Source: Closterium sp. NIES-65 (taxonomy: Eukaryota > Streptophyta > Zygnematophyceae > Desmidiales > Closteriaceae). Taken from it: DNA of 64,000 bases. Below, piece by piece: positions 33,501 through 44,628 of the stretch. The first letter of the stretch is position 1; each line of letters starts with the position of its first letter. The notes under the pieces were generated by a model that was not told the DNA's origin, made no database searches, and saw nothing but the letters and a program-made list of their open reading frames with translations. The stretch covers positions 558,001 to 622,000 of the forward strand of contig CANXME010000897.1 in NCBI GenBank assembly GCA_948144175.1, given 5' to 3'. The position numbers and the translations under genes are program-made.

Positions 33501-36500
33501 GGAGGGGGACTACCGGGGGGGGACCTGGTACCTAGAAGAGCGGGGGTGGGGGGAGGGACGGAGTGCGGTAGGGGAAGAGGCGGTAGTAGGGTACCGACTC
33601 GTCGAACGTGACGTCCTGGGAGGACAGAACACGTCGAGAGGTGGGGTGGTAGAACTGCCACCCAGGGGCGTCGGGGGGGAACCCCAGGAAGACGCAGGGA
33701 GAAGCACGAGGGGACAGCTTGTCCGCAGACAGGTCGCGAACAAACGCCCGAGATCCCCAGACCCGGAACGCCGACGCATCGCCAACCTTCCCCGTCCACA
33801 GCAGGGCTGGGGAGGTCTCCGGTCGAGAGACCCTGGGGTGGAGGTTGATCTGGTGCGCAGCGTACCTGACCGCAAACGGCCACAGAAAATGGGGAGCAGC
33901 CGCATGCATCATGGACGTACGAGCGACGTCCATGACCATGCCAATGCGGCGCTCAGCAATCCCATTTTGCTGCGGTGAGTCCGGAAGCGTGAAGGTCTGA
34001 CGGATGCCTCGCACACGACAGTAGGCACTCAGGAGGCCGGAGGAGAACTCTCCACCTCTGTCCGAGTGCAGACGCAAAACAGGGAAGTCAGAGCCAAAGC
34101 TCCTCCGAAGCTGGAGACGAGCTGCGCGGATCCAGTCGATCAGCACCTCAGTGACCTCACCCTTGCTGCGCAAGGGGAAGACTGTGGTGTAACGCGAGTA
34201 GTCGTCAACCACCAGCAGGAAGTAGCGCTCCTGACCCTGTCCACGGACGCGGGCTGGGCCCCACACGTCCATGTGAAGCGTCTGCAACGGGGCCTCTGTC
34301 GGAGGAAACTGGGAGGAGTGAGGGGCAGCACGCTGGCGCCCCTCGACACAGGGGACACAGGTGGGGCCAGGGCCCGGAGGAAGGGGAGGGAGAGACCGGG
34401 GAAGACCAGACACAAGGACTCGCGAGGCCATGCCTCTGAGCCGAAGCAGAGAGGGGTGGCCAAGGCGGTGGTGCCACAGGAGGGTCTCGTGAGACAGACG
34501 ACGACACGAGCAGGGGGCAGACTCAGGACCAGACCTGGACGCTGCAGCAAACACCTGACCAGACGAAGGGACCCTACCAGACTCAGCACCTGGAGGAGAA
34601 GCAATGGTCAGTGTGTACAGGCTCGACCCTGGCCGACGTGTAAACGTAGCCAGGTGGCGACCTGTATCCTCCTCCGTGCAGTGGGTCACCCGCTGACGAG
34701 CAGGGGTGAACTGGTGGACACCCGCATCCTGGAGGTCAGCACCACTCACCAAGTTCGTCGAGAACGAGGGGAGGTAGAGACCAGTCAGGGTGCCAGAGGG
34801 GGCTGCCGGACACGGGAGGACAGTGGAGAAGCGAGCCAGGACAGGCCCCCCAGAGGGGTCAGCCAGGGACACTGCAACCGGCCGACTCAGCGGCGTGAGA
34901 GTGGTGCGGTCCCTAAAGAAGGAGCGAGACGCTCCAGAGTCAAGGGTGAAGGTGTGAGAGGCCGAAGCCGACACAGTACCTGAGAGGGCAGACTCACCAG
35001 CACCTGAGAGCACAGACGCACTGGCACCTAGAGCAGCAGCCTCACTAGTACCTGACGCGGCAGTACCAATGCCCGGGTCGGGCGGGAAACACCGGTAACA
35101 GTCATCCTCATCACTACCAATCGCAGCATACATAGCAGAGAGAATAGCATCAAAATCAAGATCATAAATAGCTACACCAGCCCTAGACAGCTCTCCCCAG
35201 CGGGGGATCTCAGCTGCCTCCGGAAACTGCTGACGCCAGGCGTCAGTCAGGCGGCCAAAGCAGCGGCGGGCAGTGTGGGCGCCTCCACACCTCTCCCCTG
35301 CACGGTCACCGGTGCGGAGAACGTAGGGGCAAGGACCAAGCGCACCACCACGCTGACGCTGCGAGTACCACTCACGGAGCTGGTGAGGGGCGGGGACGGT
35401 GCGAGAGCGCTGCTGCTGCTGTGGCTGCTGCTGCGGCTGCTGCTGCTGCTGCTGCTGGCGCTGACCACCCCCGGAGCTGCTCCGCTGGGACGAGCCACTC
35501 CGACCCCCGCCTCCACTGCCGCCCCCGCCTCCACCGCCACCCCCGTCTCCACCTCCACCTCCCCCACCAGGACCGTCGCTCCCACCGCTCCCACCGCCTC
35601 CTCCGCTACCACCTCCGCCGCCACCTCCGCCTCCACCGCCGCCACCAGTACCTCCACTCCCACCACCACCCCCACCGCCACCCCCACTCCCCCCGCCACC
35701 CCCACCGCCTCCTCCACCGCCCCCTCTAGCTCCACCCGCTCCCTTGCCCCCCTTGCCCTTGCCAGCGCGGCGCCTGCCGCTGGGGGCAGACGCCGCGCCG
35801 ACCGACTCAAAACCAGTGAGGTCGGCCGCAGCGGCAGAGGCGACAGAGGGCAGCAGGGGGGAAGGACCACACCCCTCAAAGATGGGGGTGCGAGGGTCAC
35901 CCCGAGAGGCCCCTACAGCGACAATACTCTTCTCAGCCGCTAGCAGGGACTCCTCAAGGAGGTCGACAGTGAGAGTGGTGGGACAGACAGAGAGGAACTG
36001 CTCCCTAACGACACGAAGGGACTCAGGGAGACGGGTGACGAGAAAGTAGAGAGTGATGTACATGGGAGGAGGGTTCGCAGCGCGGAACTCAGCAGGAAGG
36101 GCAGCGCGGTAGCGGGTGTCACTAGCACGGAGGTGGGTAACGAGGTCAGCGACAGTGGGAAAGGAAGCGAGGTCAGGGAAGAGAAACGGTAGCATGAGGC
36201 GGCTAAGGGTAGCGGAGGAAGGGGAGGAGTAGCGTGCAACTACAGCGTCGTACAAGGCCTGAGCGGTCTTGCACTGACTAAAGTGGGCACGCTCAGAGGA
36301 AGGGAGGTGGCGACGCACAGCAAGACGTGCAGCAGCATCGCGGGTCGCCCACTTGGAGCGAACGGCAGAGTCAGCATCAGCAGGTGGGGCAGGGACAGCG
36401 CCAGAGACAAAGTCAAAGAGAGAGACCACATCTATCGCATCACACAGTAAGTACAGCTGCAGGTCATCAATCCAGACGGCAAAGTCAACGGCCCTCCCCT

Positions 36501-36534
36501 CAGCGTCAAAGGTAAGAACATTGGGGGTGGCCAT
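30562..36534 (-). CDS. Copia Gag-Pol polyprotein with one nonsense codon (element B)
   Basis: Start at [13 protein letters not shown] (36534), chosen because F starts there; an upstream Met at 36645 only extends into leader repeat. Same domain order as F: Gag, Gly-rich linker, zinc motif C-X13-C-X3-H-X4-C, protease DSGAS, integrase with HHRLGH and D,D,E, Gly/Ala/Glu/Pro repeats, RT with YVDD, RNase H. About 1990 codons with a single in-frame TAG (33532-33534) where F has Leu, just before the integrase-RT linker. B and F are close relatives but carry different single stops, so each is individually disabled or partly read through. Confidence 0.9.
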
Positions 36535-36599
36535 GACAGCAGCTGAAAATCTCACCGGGCTGGGAGAGGCGGGTAGGTCAGCAGCAGAGGAACAGCAGT

Positions 36600-37400
36600 A
36601 CGGCTCTGCAGGCGGCTCGGGCGGCGCGGGCGGCTCGGGCGGCACAGGCGGCTCGGCGGCGGCTCGGGCGGCGGCTCGGCGGCGGCTCGGCGGCGGCTCG
36701 GCGGCGGCTCGGCGGCGGCTCAGGCGGCGGCGGCTCGGCGGCGGCTCGGCTGCTGCTGGGCGGCGCGGGCGGCTCGGGCGTCACGGGCGGCTCGGCGGCG
36801 GCTCGGGCGGCGGCTCGGCGGCGGCTCTGCAGCGGCTCGGCGGCGGCTCGGCGGCGGCTCGGCGGCGGCTCGGCGGCGGCTCAGGCGGCGGCGGCTGCTG
36901 CTGGGCGGATCGGCGGGGCCGCGTAGCAGAGTGGCGGCGGGGCCGCGACCGAAAAGAGCGGCGGGGCCGCGTAGCAGGGGGCGGCGGGGCCGCGTAGCAG
37001 AGGGCGGCGGGGCCGCGTAGCAGAGGGCGGCGGGGCCGCGATCGAAGGGCGGCGGGGCCGCGTAGCAGAGGGCGGCGGGGCCGCGTAGCAGAGGGCGGCG
37101 GGGCCGCGTGGCAAAGGGCGGCGGGGCCGCGATCGAAGGGCGGCGGGGCCGCGTAGCAGAGGGCGGCGGGGCCGCGTAGCAGAGGGCGGCGGGGCCGCGT
37201 AGCAGAGGGCGACGGGGCCGCGAGGCAGAGGGCGGCGGGGCCGCGTAGCCGAGGGCGGCGGGGCCGCGATCGAAGGGCGGCGGCGGGGCCGCGTAGCAGA
37301 GGGCGGCGGGGCCGCGATCGAAGGGCGGCGGGGCCGCTAGGGAAGGGCGGCGGAGCCGCGAGGGGAAGGGCGGCGCAACGGTCCGCTAGGGGCGACACGA
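36600..37400 (-). repeat. 5' leader minisatellite of element B
   Basis: About 36600-36900 carries GGCGGCTC-type repeats. About 36905-37350 carries a 23-bp unit (GGGGCCGCGTAGCAGAGGGC plus GGC) in about 18 copies. It lies between primer site and gag, at the same relative place as the unrelated arrays in A, F and G. Confidence 0.8.
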
Positions 37401-37487
37401 CGGGTCGCTTAAAAAAAAAACGCGCCTCGGGGCGCGGTTCGGTGGGCCCTAGAAGCTGTCCCTAGGAGGGAACCTGCTCTGATTCCA

Positions 37488-37619
37488 TGTGGAAACAAAG
37501 AACGAGAATGAAATGACTATGAACGAAGTGAGTACAAATAGGAAACCCTAATTGGGTTGTACCCCCTATGGGATACCCCACTATAGCCTACAGAAACAAG
37601 TAAGCTATAAGTTCTGACA
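37488..37619 (-). repeat. 5' LTR of element B
   Basis: 132 bp. The inner CA end is followed by TGGAATCAGAGCAGG, and the outer flank is GTGGG. Confidence 0.95.
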
Positions 37620-37624
37620 GTGGG

Positions 37625-38774
37625 GTCGTCCACACTGCTGACCAGTGCGGTCACCAGTGCGAATGACGTACGTGCAGCTAAGACCACCCCCACCCCCGTG
37701 CTGAGAGTACCACTCACGGACCTCCTGGGGCGAGGGAGTGTGCTGCTGGCCCTGGCCACCGCCAGTGCCTCCACGGCCACCACCACCGCTGCCACCTCCT
37801 CGACCACCCCAACCCCTGCCGCGGCCTCGTCCACCGCCACCCCAACCGCCGCCTCCACTCCTGCCACCTCCCCCGCCGCTGCCGCCACCACCCCCACCGC
37901 TACCACTCGCCCCTCCAGCCGAGCCACCACCCCCACTGCCTCCACCGCCCCCACCGCCGCCTCCCCCGCCATCACCGCCACCACCCTTGCCCCCTTTGCC
38001 CTTGCCACTGCGGCGTCCGCTCGAGGCAGACGCAGCGCCGACCTTCTCAGTACCAAGAAGGTCGACAGCAGCAGCAGAGGCGACAGAGGGAAGAAGGGGG
38101 GAAGGAGAACACCCCTCAAAGAACGGGGTACGGGGGTCGCCACGAGAGGCACCTACATCGACTATGCTAGTCTCAGCTGCAAGTAGCTCCTTCTCGAGGA
38201 GGGCAATGGTGAGCTCAGTGGGGCAACGAGCTAGGAAGTGGTCCCTGACAGCACGCAGTGTGTCAGGGAGGCGGGTGACTAGGTGGTAGAGAGTGAGCCA
38301 GAGTGGAGGGGGGTGCGTGGCAAGGAACTCAGCAGGCATGGCGGCACGGAAGCGGGCCTCACTAGTACGGAGGTGCGTGATGAGGTCAGCGACTGTGTGA
38401 AAGGAGGCCAGGTCGGGAAACAGGTAGGGGAGGGAGAGACGGCCTAGTGCGGCAGAGGCAGGTGAGGAGTAGCGAGCAACTACAGCTGTGTACAGTACCT
38501 GTGCAGTCTTGTGGTGACCAAAGTGCTCGCGTTCGTCTATCGGCAGGGAGTTGCGAATGGCGAAGCGAGCGTGGGCATCACGAGTCTGCCACTGTGAGCG
38601 AGCAGTGCTGTCAGCAGTAGCAGCAGGGGCAGTGACATGGCATAGGGCGTGATCGTACAGTGAGATGTCATCCTTGGCTGTGAGCTGTAGGTAGAGGTGC
38701 AGGTCATCGAGCCAGGTGTCAAACTTCACAGGGCGGCCCTCAGCATCGAATACGAGAACCTGTGGGCTAGCCAT
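37625..38774 (-). pseudogene. Copia gag (element A, 5' of insertion B)
   Basis: Starts MASPQVLVFDAEGRPVKFD. About 240 residues of Gag, a Gly-rich linker and the first half of the zinc motif (CTYVIRTGDRTGQQC), then cut by B's insertion. Close to element 1's gag. Confidence 0.85.
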
Positions 38775-38839
38775 AGGAACAGTAGAAATAGCAGCAGTAG
38801 CAGTAGGAGAAGCAGGTAGGACGAACCAGGTAGGGCAGG

Positions 38840-39600
38840 GCGGCGCGGCTCGGTTCAGGTCGGGTCGCGGCTCGGCTGGGTGGCGCGGCTCGGTTCAGGG
38901 CGCGCGGCTCGGCTCGGGGCACGCGGCTCAGCTCGGGGCGCGCGGCTCGGGTCGCGCGGCTCGGGTCACGGCGGGGACGGGCCGCCCGCTCTCCCTCGTG
39001 TGCTGCGGCAGGAACGGGCCGCCCGGGGCCTCTAGGTGGTGGGCACGGGTCGGCGAGGTCGGCACGGGGCCGGTTGGGGCCCTAGAGGGGCGAGCGCGGG
39101 GCCGATCCGGGCCTGAGCGGGGCTAGCGCGAGGCCGACGGGGCCTGAGAGGGGCTAGCGCGGGGCCGACGGGGCCTGAAACGGGGCTAGCGCGGGCCGAC
39201 GGGGCCTGAGAGGGGCTAGCGCGGGGCCGACGGGGCCTGAAACGGGGCCAACGGGGCCTGAAACGGGGCTAGCGCGGGCCGACGGGGCCTGAGAGGGGCT
39301 AGCGCAGGGCCGACGGGGCCTGAAACGGGGCCGACGAGGCCTGAAACGGGGCTAGCGCGGGCCGACGGGGCCTAAGAGGGGCTAGCGCGGGGCCGACGGG
39401 GCCTGAAACGGGGCCGACGGGGCCTGAACGGGGCTAGCGCGGGGCCTGAACGGGGCCTTAAAGGGGTCGACGGGGCCTGAACGGGGCCGCTAGGGAGAGC
39501 GGGCGTGGGGCCGACGGGGCCTGAACGGGGCTAGCGCGGGGCCGTCAAGAGGGGCCTCTAGGGGCGTGACACGCCGAGGCGCCCTAGGGCACAGGTAGGT
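38840..39600 (-). repeat. 5' leader minisatellite of element A
   Basis: GC-rich array with a roughly 30-bp unit (GACGGGGCCTGAAACGGGGC plus TAGCGCGGGC) most regular at 39120-39480, between primer site and gag. Confidence 0.8.
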
Positions 39601-39664
39601 AGGTAGTTACGTAGTGGTGGGCCCTTAGAAAATTTCGGTCCTAGGAAGGACCTGCTCTATACCA

Positions 39665-39796
39665 TGTTGGAATCACTGAACAGGAATGAATGAACTAGCA
39701 GTGAAATCAGTACAAGTACCTAACCCTAGAATTGTGTACCCCCTATAGGCTAACCCACTATAGCCTAAACTAACACAACATATATAATGTTTGACA
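39665..39796 (-). repeat. 5' LTR of element A
   Basis: 132 bp, TGTCAAACATT...CCAACA on the minus strand, followed directly by TGGTATAGAGCAGG. The matching 3' LTR was lost in the deletion. Confidence 0.9.
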
Positions 39797-40391
39797 GTGC
39801 TCGGTCAGGGCTGTAGATCAGTATGTCGTCCAGATATACTATGACGCACTTATCTAAGAGCGGGCGGAAAGCCTCGTTCATGGTCATTTTAAAAGTGGCG
39901 GGGGCGTTGGTCAGTCCGAAAGGCATGACGGTGCATTCGAAGGATCCGTATCGTGTGCGAAATGCGGTCTTAGGGCAGTCGGGCGGATGACGCGGATCTG
40001 GTGGTAACCCCCTCGGAGGTCGATTTTGGGAGAAAACCCGGGCTGTGCGCAGTTGGTCAATCAGTTCGTCGGCTCGCGGGATGGGGTAACGGGATTTGAT
40101 GGTAACTCTGTTCAGTGCTCTGTAATCTATGCACATGCGAAATCCTTCGTCTTTTTCCGGTGTGAACAGTATCGGTGCTGCGAAGGGCGGCGAACCAGGG
40201 CGAATGAATTCCTTCTCGAGCAGGTAATCGAGCCGCTTCCTCAGTTCGTCCAGTTCGGGCTGGGTCAGTCGAAACTGTCGCTGTACTGTTGGTTGTGCCC
40301 CCGGTTCTAACTCTATCCTGTGGTCGTGCGGTCGCTGAGGTGGCAGTCCCGTTGGTAAATCGTCCGGGAAAATGTCGCTGTACTGCTTCAA
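39797..40391 (-). pseudogene. Gypsy reverse transcriptase, N-terminal part (element C)
   Basis: RT from YSDIFPDDLPTGLPP through EKEFIRPGSPPFAAPILF, the CIDYRALNRVTIK motif and FGLTNAPATF to the catalytic YLDDILIYS, then interrupted by Copia A. A frame excursion of about 55 nt near 39975-40030 replaces the expected KIDLRGGYHQIRV-type segment: one inserted base, then a compensating loss. The rest of RT and most of RNase H are deleted. Confidence 0.85.
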
Positions 40392-40420
40392 CAGTGCTGC
40401 CAGGTCACTCGGTACGTCAG

Positions 40421-40993
40421 TCAGCAGTTTCTGTAAATCCCCTCCTTTGTCTGTTGCCTCGGCTTCCCGAATGTCGACTGGTACACGTGAGCTCCTGCCG
40501 CTACGACGCGTTTCATCGTGATCGCGTTGACACGCACCGACGAAGACTCAGGTGAGCCCCAGCGAGGTAAGGCGATCTTGTTACCGTTCACTCGCACGGT
40601 GCAGTCACCCATCGCCCAGGCGATTCGCGGGTTGTGTCGTCGCAACCAATCACGCCCGAGTAAAATATCGGTTCCATCGAGGGTCGTTGCGAGCATTTCC
40701 TGGCTAAACGTGAAGTTACCCCCACATCGAATCCGAACCCGGTCTACGCGTTCCCGTATCGCCAGCGGCGTGTCGTCTACCAGTCGTGCGTCGATCTCAA
40801 GTAAACATTTGTCCAGTGACAGTCGCAGTTTTCGTGCTGTAGCTGTGTTGATGAGGCTGCGGCTGGCTCCCCCGTCTACGAAGATTTTAACTAAGTCCGT
40901 CCCAATTTTCCCACTTAGCAGTATGGGGCTGTCTACCGTGGTCCCCGCCTTATTCGCCCGAGTGTGATCGATTGCGTGAACCGGCACAATCAC
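40421..40993 (-). pseudogene. Gypsy aspartic protease region (element C)
   Basis: Retropepsin-like domain with VDGGASRSLI near residue 40 and the downstream ILLGRDWL motif. Separated from the zinc-knuckle frame upstream and the RT frame downstream by stops. Confidence 0.8.
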
Positions 40994-41052
40994 TCGGTGA
41001 GGGCCGGTTGGGTCGGGCGAGCGGCGTGACCTGTCAGTAGAGGGCCCGTCTG

Positions 41053-42213
41053 CTACTGACTCCCAGCGTTTCCCTGCTGCTTGGTCTGTTTCTGCTGCTC
41101 AGCTTCCCCCTTCCCCTTAGCGTTTTCCGGGCATTCGCTCTTGCGATGTCCCGGCAGATTGCACGCAAAGCAGCGCCCTTTGAACGGTGCGGCACCGGCG
41201 TTTGCGGCGACGGCACGTATCGTGGCGCCCTCGTTCGTCCCACGAGGCCGATGTCCCCAATGGCTGCTTCCGTAGGACACCGGTCTCGGTCGACGGAAGA
41301 AATCGAGTTTCTCTACCATAGCGAGAATTTCTTGAAATTCGGTGACGCCGCGAAGCTGGATTTCCTAAGCGATGTCCTGCTTCAGGCCGCCGATGTAGCG
41401 GTCGATGCGCTCGCTCTCGTGCATATATCCCACCTGCTCACATAGCGTCAGAAATCCGCTCGTGTAGTCTTGGACGGAACCGAGTTGGCGCCAAATGCGG
41501 AGCTTCTGCCGCGCCGCGATCGAAGCCGCGATTGGCTCGAAACGAGCGCGTAGACCTGCGCACCACGCGTCCCACGTGCGATACTGGGGCACCTCCACGA
41601 AATATGACGGCGCCCAGGGTCCGGTTTGTCCTTCCCGTGTCGGTAGAGTCGCGTAGTCCACCGGCTTCGTGACGATGACGCGCCACCAGTCCATGGCGGG
41701 TCCTCGCAGCAGCGACACGGCGTAGCGAATTTTCGCCGTATCCTCCGAGACGTAGTTCGCGTCGAAGAAGACGTTCAACGTGAAGAGCCACGCCTGAACG
41801 GTAGGACCACCCCGTTGACTTGGGTCAAAGCATGGCGGACGCTGCGGCTTTAGCGGCATCGGCGACGGAAGAGTTGATTCGCCGGCCTGCACTGGAATCG
41901 TGACTCGGGGTTGAGTCCTGGCCGCATTCGTCGTGTCGGGGTGTGTCGTGCCGTGGTCGTTGTCTCCGTCATGGCGGACGACGCTATCGCTTGCGGCGCT
42001 CGCGGGTTGCCCCACACTTCCATGATGTGATGTCTGTGGTGCGGGCTGAATCGGAGTGCCCGGTGCTTGGGATTGTGCTCGTGTGAGGTCGTTTTGCAGG
42101 GCCGAGCGTTCTGCCGTTAGCGTCGCAATTTCCTCGGCGCTCTCGCGGATTTGTCGCAGCAGATCTTTCAAGTGCTCCTGCGTGAGATTCGTGACGTCGA
42201 TGTGTTCAGGCAT
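41053..42213 (-). pseudogene. Gypsy gag with CCHC zinc knuckle (element C)
   Basis: Starts MPEHIDVTNLTQEHL (42213). A coiled-coil-like N-terminus is followed by the retrotransposon Gag core (AWLFTLNVFFDANYV...YTSGFLTLCEQVG) and, after a TAG at 41365-41367, the nucleocapsid with a canonical C-X2-C-X4-H-X4-C knuckle (CFACNLPGHRKSEC, about 41130-41170). The Copia elements in this window lack this canonical spacing. Confidence 0.85.
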
Positions 42214-43107
42214 TTCGAAGGGCGTCGGCTCGTCTTAGTCTAGGCGCAGTCGTGGCTGCACGCGTTTACTAGAGAATGTGAGGACAGCGGCTCCTAGGTG
42301 CTAAGGTACGTGAGTTCCTTCGAGTGAGAAATCAAAAGTTGATTTCTTGAGGTGCGGAGATGCGTGGTCCGAAAGAAAGGGGCTCTGAATACCAAGTGTT
42401 ACGGGTGCAATGAATCAAAGTAGCGAGAATTGCACTAAGGTGTCAAACAAGTACAAAATGTGAGCGAAGGCATGAGCGAACATTTATACGCGAAACATGC
42501 AAACGGTAACGCGGTGCGTGCGAGCTAACTAGTGCTACGCTGGAGCGAGGCTCGGGCTAGTCCCGAAGCGTAGGCCGACACGGCCATGCCAGCAGTGCGA
42601 GGTTTGGTGAAAACAGTGTGCGCGAAGTCGGCAAAGCCCCGTTAGCCGTGACGGGCGAACAACGGTTGTTGCTGTCAGGGCTGATTTTATCAGGGTAATT
42701 ACCCTGATTTTTGGGTGATTTCAGACTTTGCACTTTGCGGAGACTGAGATTTTAGAATTACTGAGTTCTCAACCCCGTTCAAATCAGAGTAGTTTTCCTA
42801 TCCCTGATTTTGAGTATAGTGTAACAGACTAGCCTGTTAGTGTACCCTGACTTAATAGGGTATCGAATCTGTGGTCCCTGATTTTGACCTTATCGAGAAG
42901 AAGTTTCTTGGAAATTTCCTTCCGATATCCCCCTTCGGTTTGATCGCAGTACAGCCAGCGCGTGAGCGATGGACAGTAGTATGTCTGACAGGCGATTACA
43001 CTCGATGTTTGTTATCTTCATGAAATGCGTATAAGTTGTTCCACTGTTGTAAGTGCGTGTGCGTAAAGTTTCCAGAACCTATTTTGCGTTTCGCACAGTG
43101 ATGTTGG

Positions 43108-43304
43108 TGTCAGAGTTATATTATTGTGACTGCATGTAGATATAGCAGTAGTGTAGTTATCACATTCTGTTTGGTGGATTACCCCCTTTCCTATCATATT
43201 TGTACCCTTAGCTCTATAGTGAAGTCCTCTTTCATTGCCAACTCCCTCACACTCTACCTCCCAACATGGCTCCTAAGGCTAAACCCTAGCAACATATCTT
43301 GACA
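43108..43304 (+). repeat. 5' LTR of element E
   Basis: 197 bp, TGTCAGAGTTATA...CTTGACA, followed by the primer site. Confidence 0.92.
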
Positions 43305-44431
43305 TGGTATCAGAGCGGTCTCGGGTTCGATTCCCGGTGTATGCACATGTAGGCCGTTGCCGTTGTGCTTAGTCCTGGGCCTCCCAGTGTGGGGGGGTGT
43401 CAGTAGATCTGCACTGTGGATGCCCGATTGATCCTGGAGAGGGTTACAGGCGCGTTCGCCTGGGGGGTTATGGGCGCACTGACCCGCTACTGAATCAAGC
43501 CCTTTTATCCCAATGGTCTAGTGGTTGGGATTCTGACATGGTATCAGAGCAGGAATTTCTCCTGAGGACCTATTTTTTTTAATGATCATGGGCCCACCCG
43601 TCGTGCCGCCCGTAATGCGCCCCGCGGGTCCCCCGAATCGCCCCGTGGACGAAACCCGCGGGTCCCGTTTTTCGCTTTCTGCAGGCCCTTCGTTTCGCGT
43701 CGCGCCCGTGCGCCCTTTTCGTCCGTCACGCTCCCCCCGTCGCCCCGCGATCCGCCTTCGCCAGCGCGGACGCCAGCGCCACGGCCAGCCGCGAGCGCCA
43801 ACGCTGCAGCCAGCCGCGAGCGCCAGCGCCTGCGCGGACCGCCAGCGCCACCGCCAGCAGCTGCGACGGCCGCCAGCGCTAGCGCCAACGCGACCGCCAG
43901 CGCCGGCAGTGGGTGATTCCGCCCTTCCCTTCCGTCGTGGGGGGGGGGTTGGGGGGAGGGGGCGGGTGTGAGGAGCGTGCCGCTCCTCCCTCCCTTCCCT
44001 CTTCCTCTCTCCCTGCAGCAATTGTTGCTGAGGGGAGGGGGGGGGGAGAGAGGGTAAGGGGGGATAAAGGAGGGTATGAGAGAGAGTGGCAGAAGCAGCA
44101 GCCCTGCATTTGCAACTGCCACCCCCTGCTCCTGTGGCACCTCCAGCTGCAGCCCCTGTTGCCACTTAATTCGTCTCTTTCGTTTGCTGCTGTTGAGCGG
44201 CAGGTGCTGCCGTTGAGCCTGCTGTGCCGCCGCTTGTTGCCGCCGCACGCCGCTCTCCAGGCGACCTGCGCCACATGCACCTTTCTTTCGTTTCTGTATT
44301 GGCTAAGGGGTTTCTGCTGTTGTTTCTGCCACTGCTGCACTGGTTGTCATTGCTCTTGCGTGCTAATGCTTTCAGTACACTTGCGGGTTGTGATTTATGC
44401 TTTGCTATTCCTGCATGCAGTTAAGGGGGGA

Positions 44432-44628
44432 TGTCAGAGTTATATTATTGTAACTGCATGTAGATATAGCAGTAGTGTAGTTATCACATTCTGTTTGGTG
44501 GATTACCCCCTTTCCTATCATATTTGTACCCTTAGCTCTATAGTGAAGTCCTCTTTCATTGCCAACTCCCTCACACTCTACCTCCCAACATGGCTCCTAA
44601 GGCTAAACCCTAGCAACATATCTTGACA
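44432..44628 (+). repeat. 3' LTR of element E
   Basis: 197 bp, near-identical to 43108-43304, followed by the GTTGG duplication. Confidence 0.92.

Larger units (their letters stand above)
30233..37619 (-). mobile_element. Full-length Copia LTR retrotransposon B, nested in A
   Basis: 7387 bp with two 132-bp LTRs (30233-30364, 37488-37619) and a GTGGG target duplication (30228-30232, 37620-37624) whose two sides rejoin element A's gag exactly as in element 1. Primer site TGGAATCAGAGC. A leader minisatellite, one near-intact gag-pol frame and a purine tract before the 3' LTR follow. It is the youngest insertion on this arm of the nest. Confidence 0.95.
26588..39796 (-). mobile_element. Copia LTR retrotransposon A, split by B and 3'-deleted
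   Basis: Segments 26588-30232 and 37620-39796 are one element interrupted by B. 5' LTR 39665-39796, primer site TGGTATAGAGC, leader repeats (about 38840-39600), gag from 38774, zinc/protease region across the B insertion, integrase 28011-29471, linker and the start of RT. The element ends inside RT (after LHSLDF) at about 26588-26592, where it is fused to gypsy RNase H. RT palm, RNase H and 3' LTR are missing. A lies within the RT of C just after its YLDD motif. Confidence 0.88.
43108..44628 (+). mobile_element. Non-autonomous LTR retrotransposon E (1.5 kb)
   Basis: Two 197-bp LTRs (43108-43304, 44432-44628) with a single difference noticed (G/A about 20 bases in), flanked by GTTGG (43103-43107, 44629-44633). 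A perfect TGGTATCAGAGC primer site follows the 5' LTR (43305-43316) and a TTAAGGGGGG purine tract precedes the 3' LTR. The 1127-bp interior has no gag or pol. A second primer-site copy lies at 43539-43550. Interior repeats of GCCAGCGCC type (43750-43910) look non-coding. Confidence 0.9.

Noticed and set aside
43514..43533. tRNA-Glu gene
   Set aside because: Only the D-arm half is present here, the T-arm-like half is 190 bp upstream, and no acceptor stem pairs. Kept as a finding, not as a tRNA.
43582..44340. Frames of 130-240 codons in element E
   Set aside because: Compositional (GCCAGCGCC repeats, G runs). No retroelement domain; the element is treated as non-coding.
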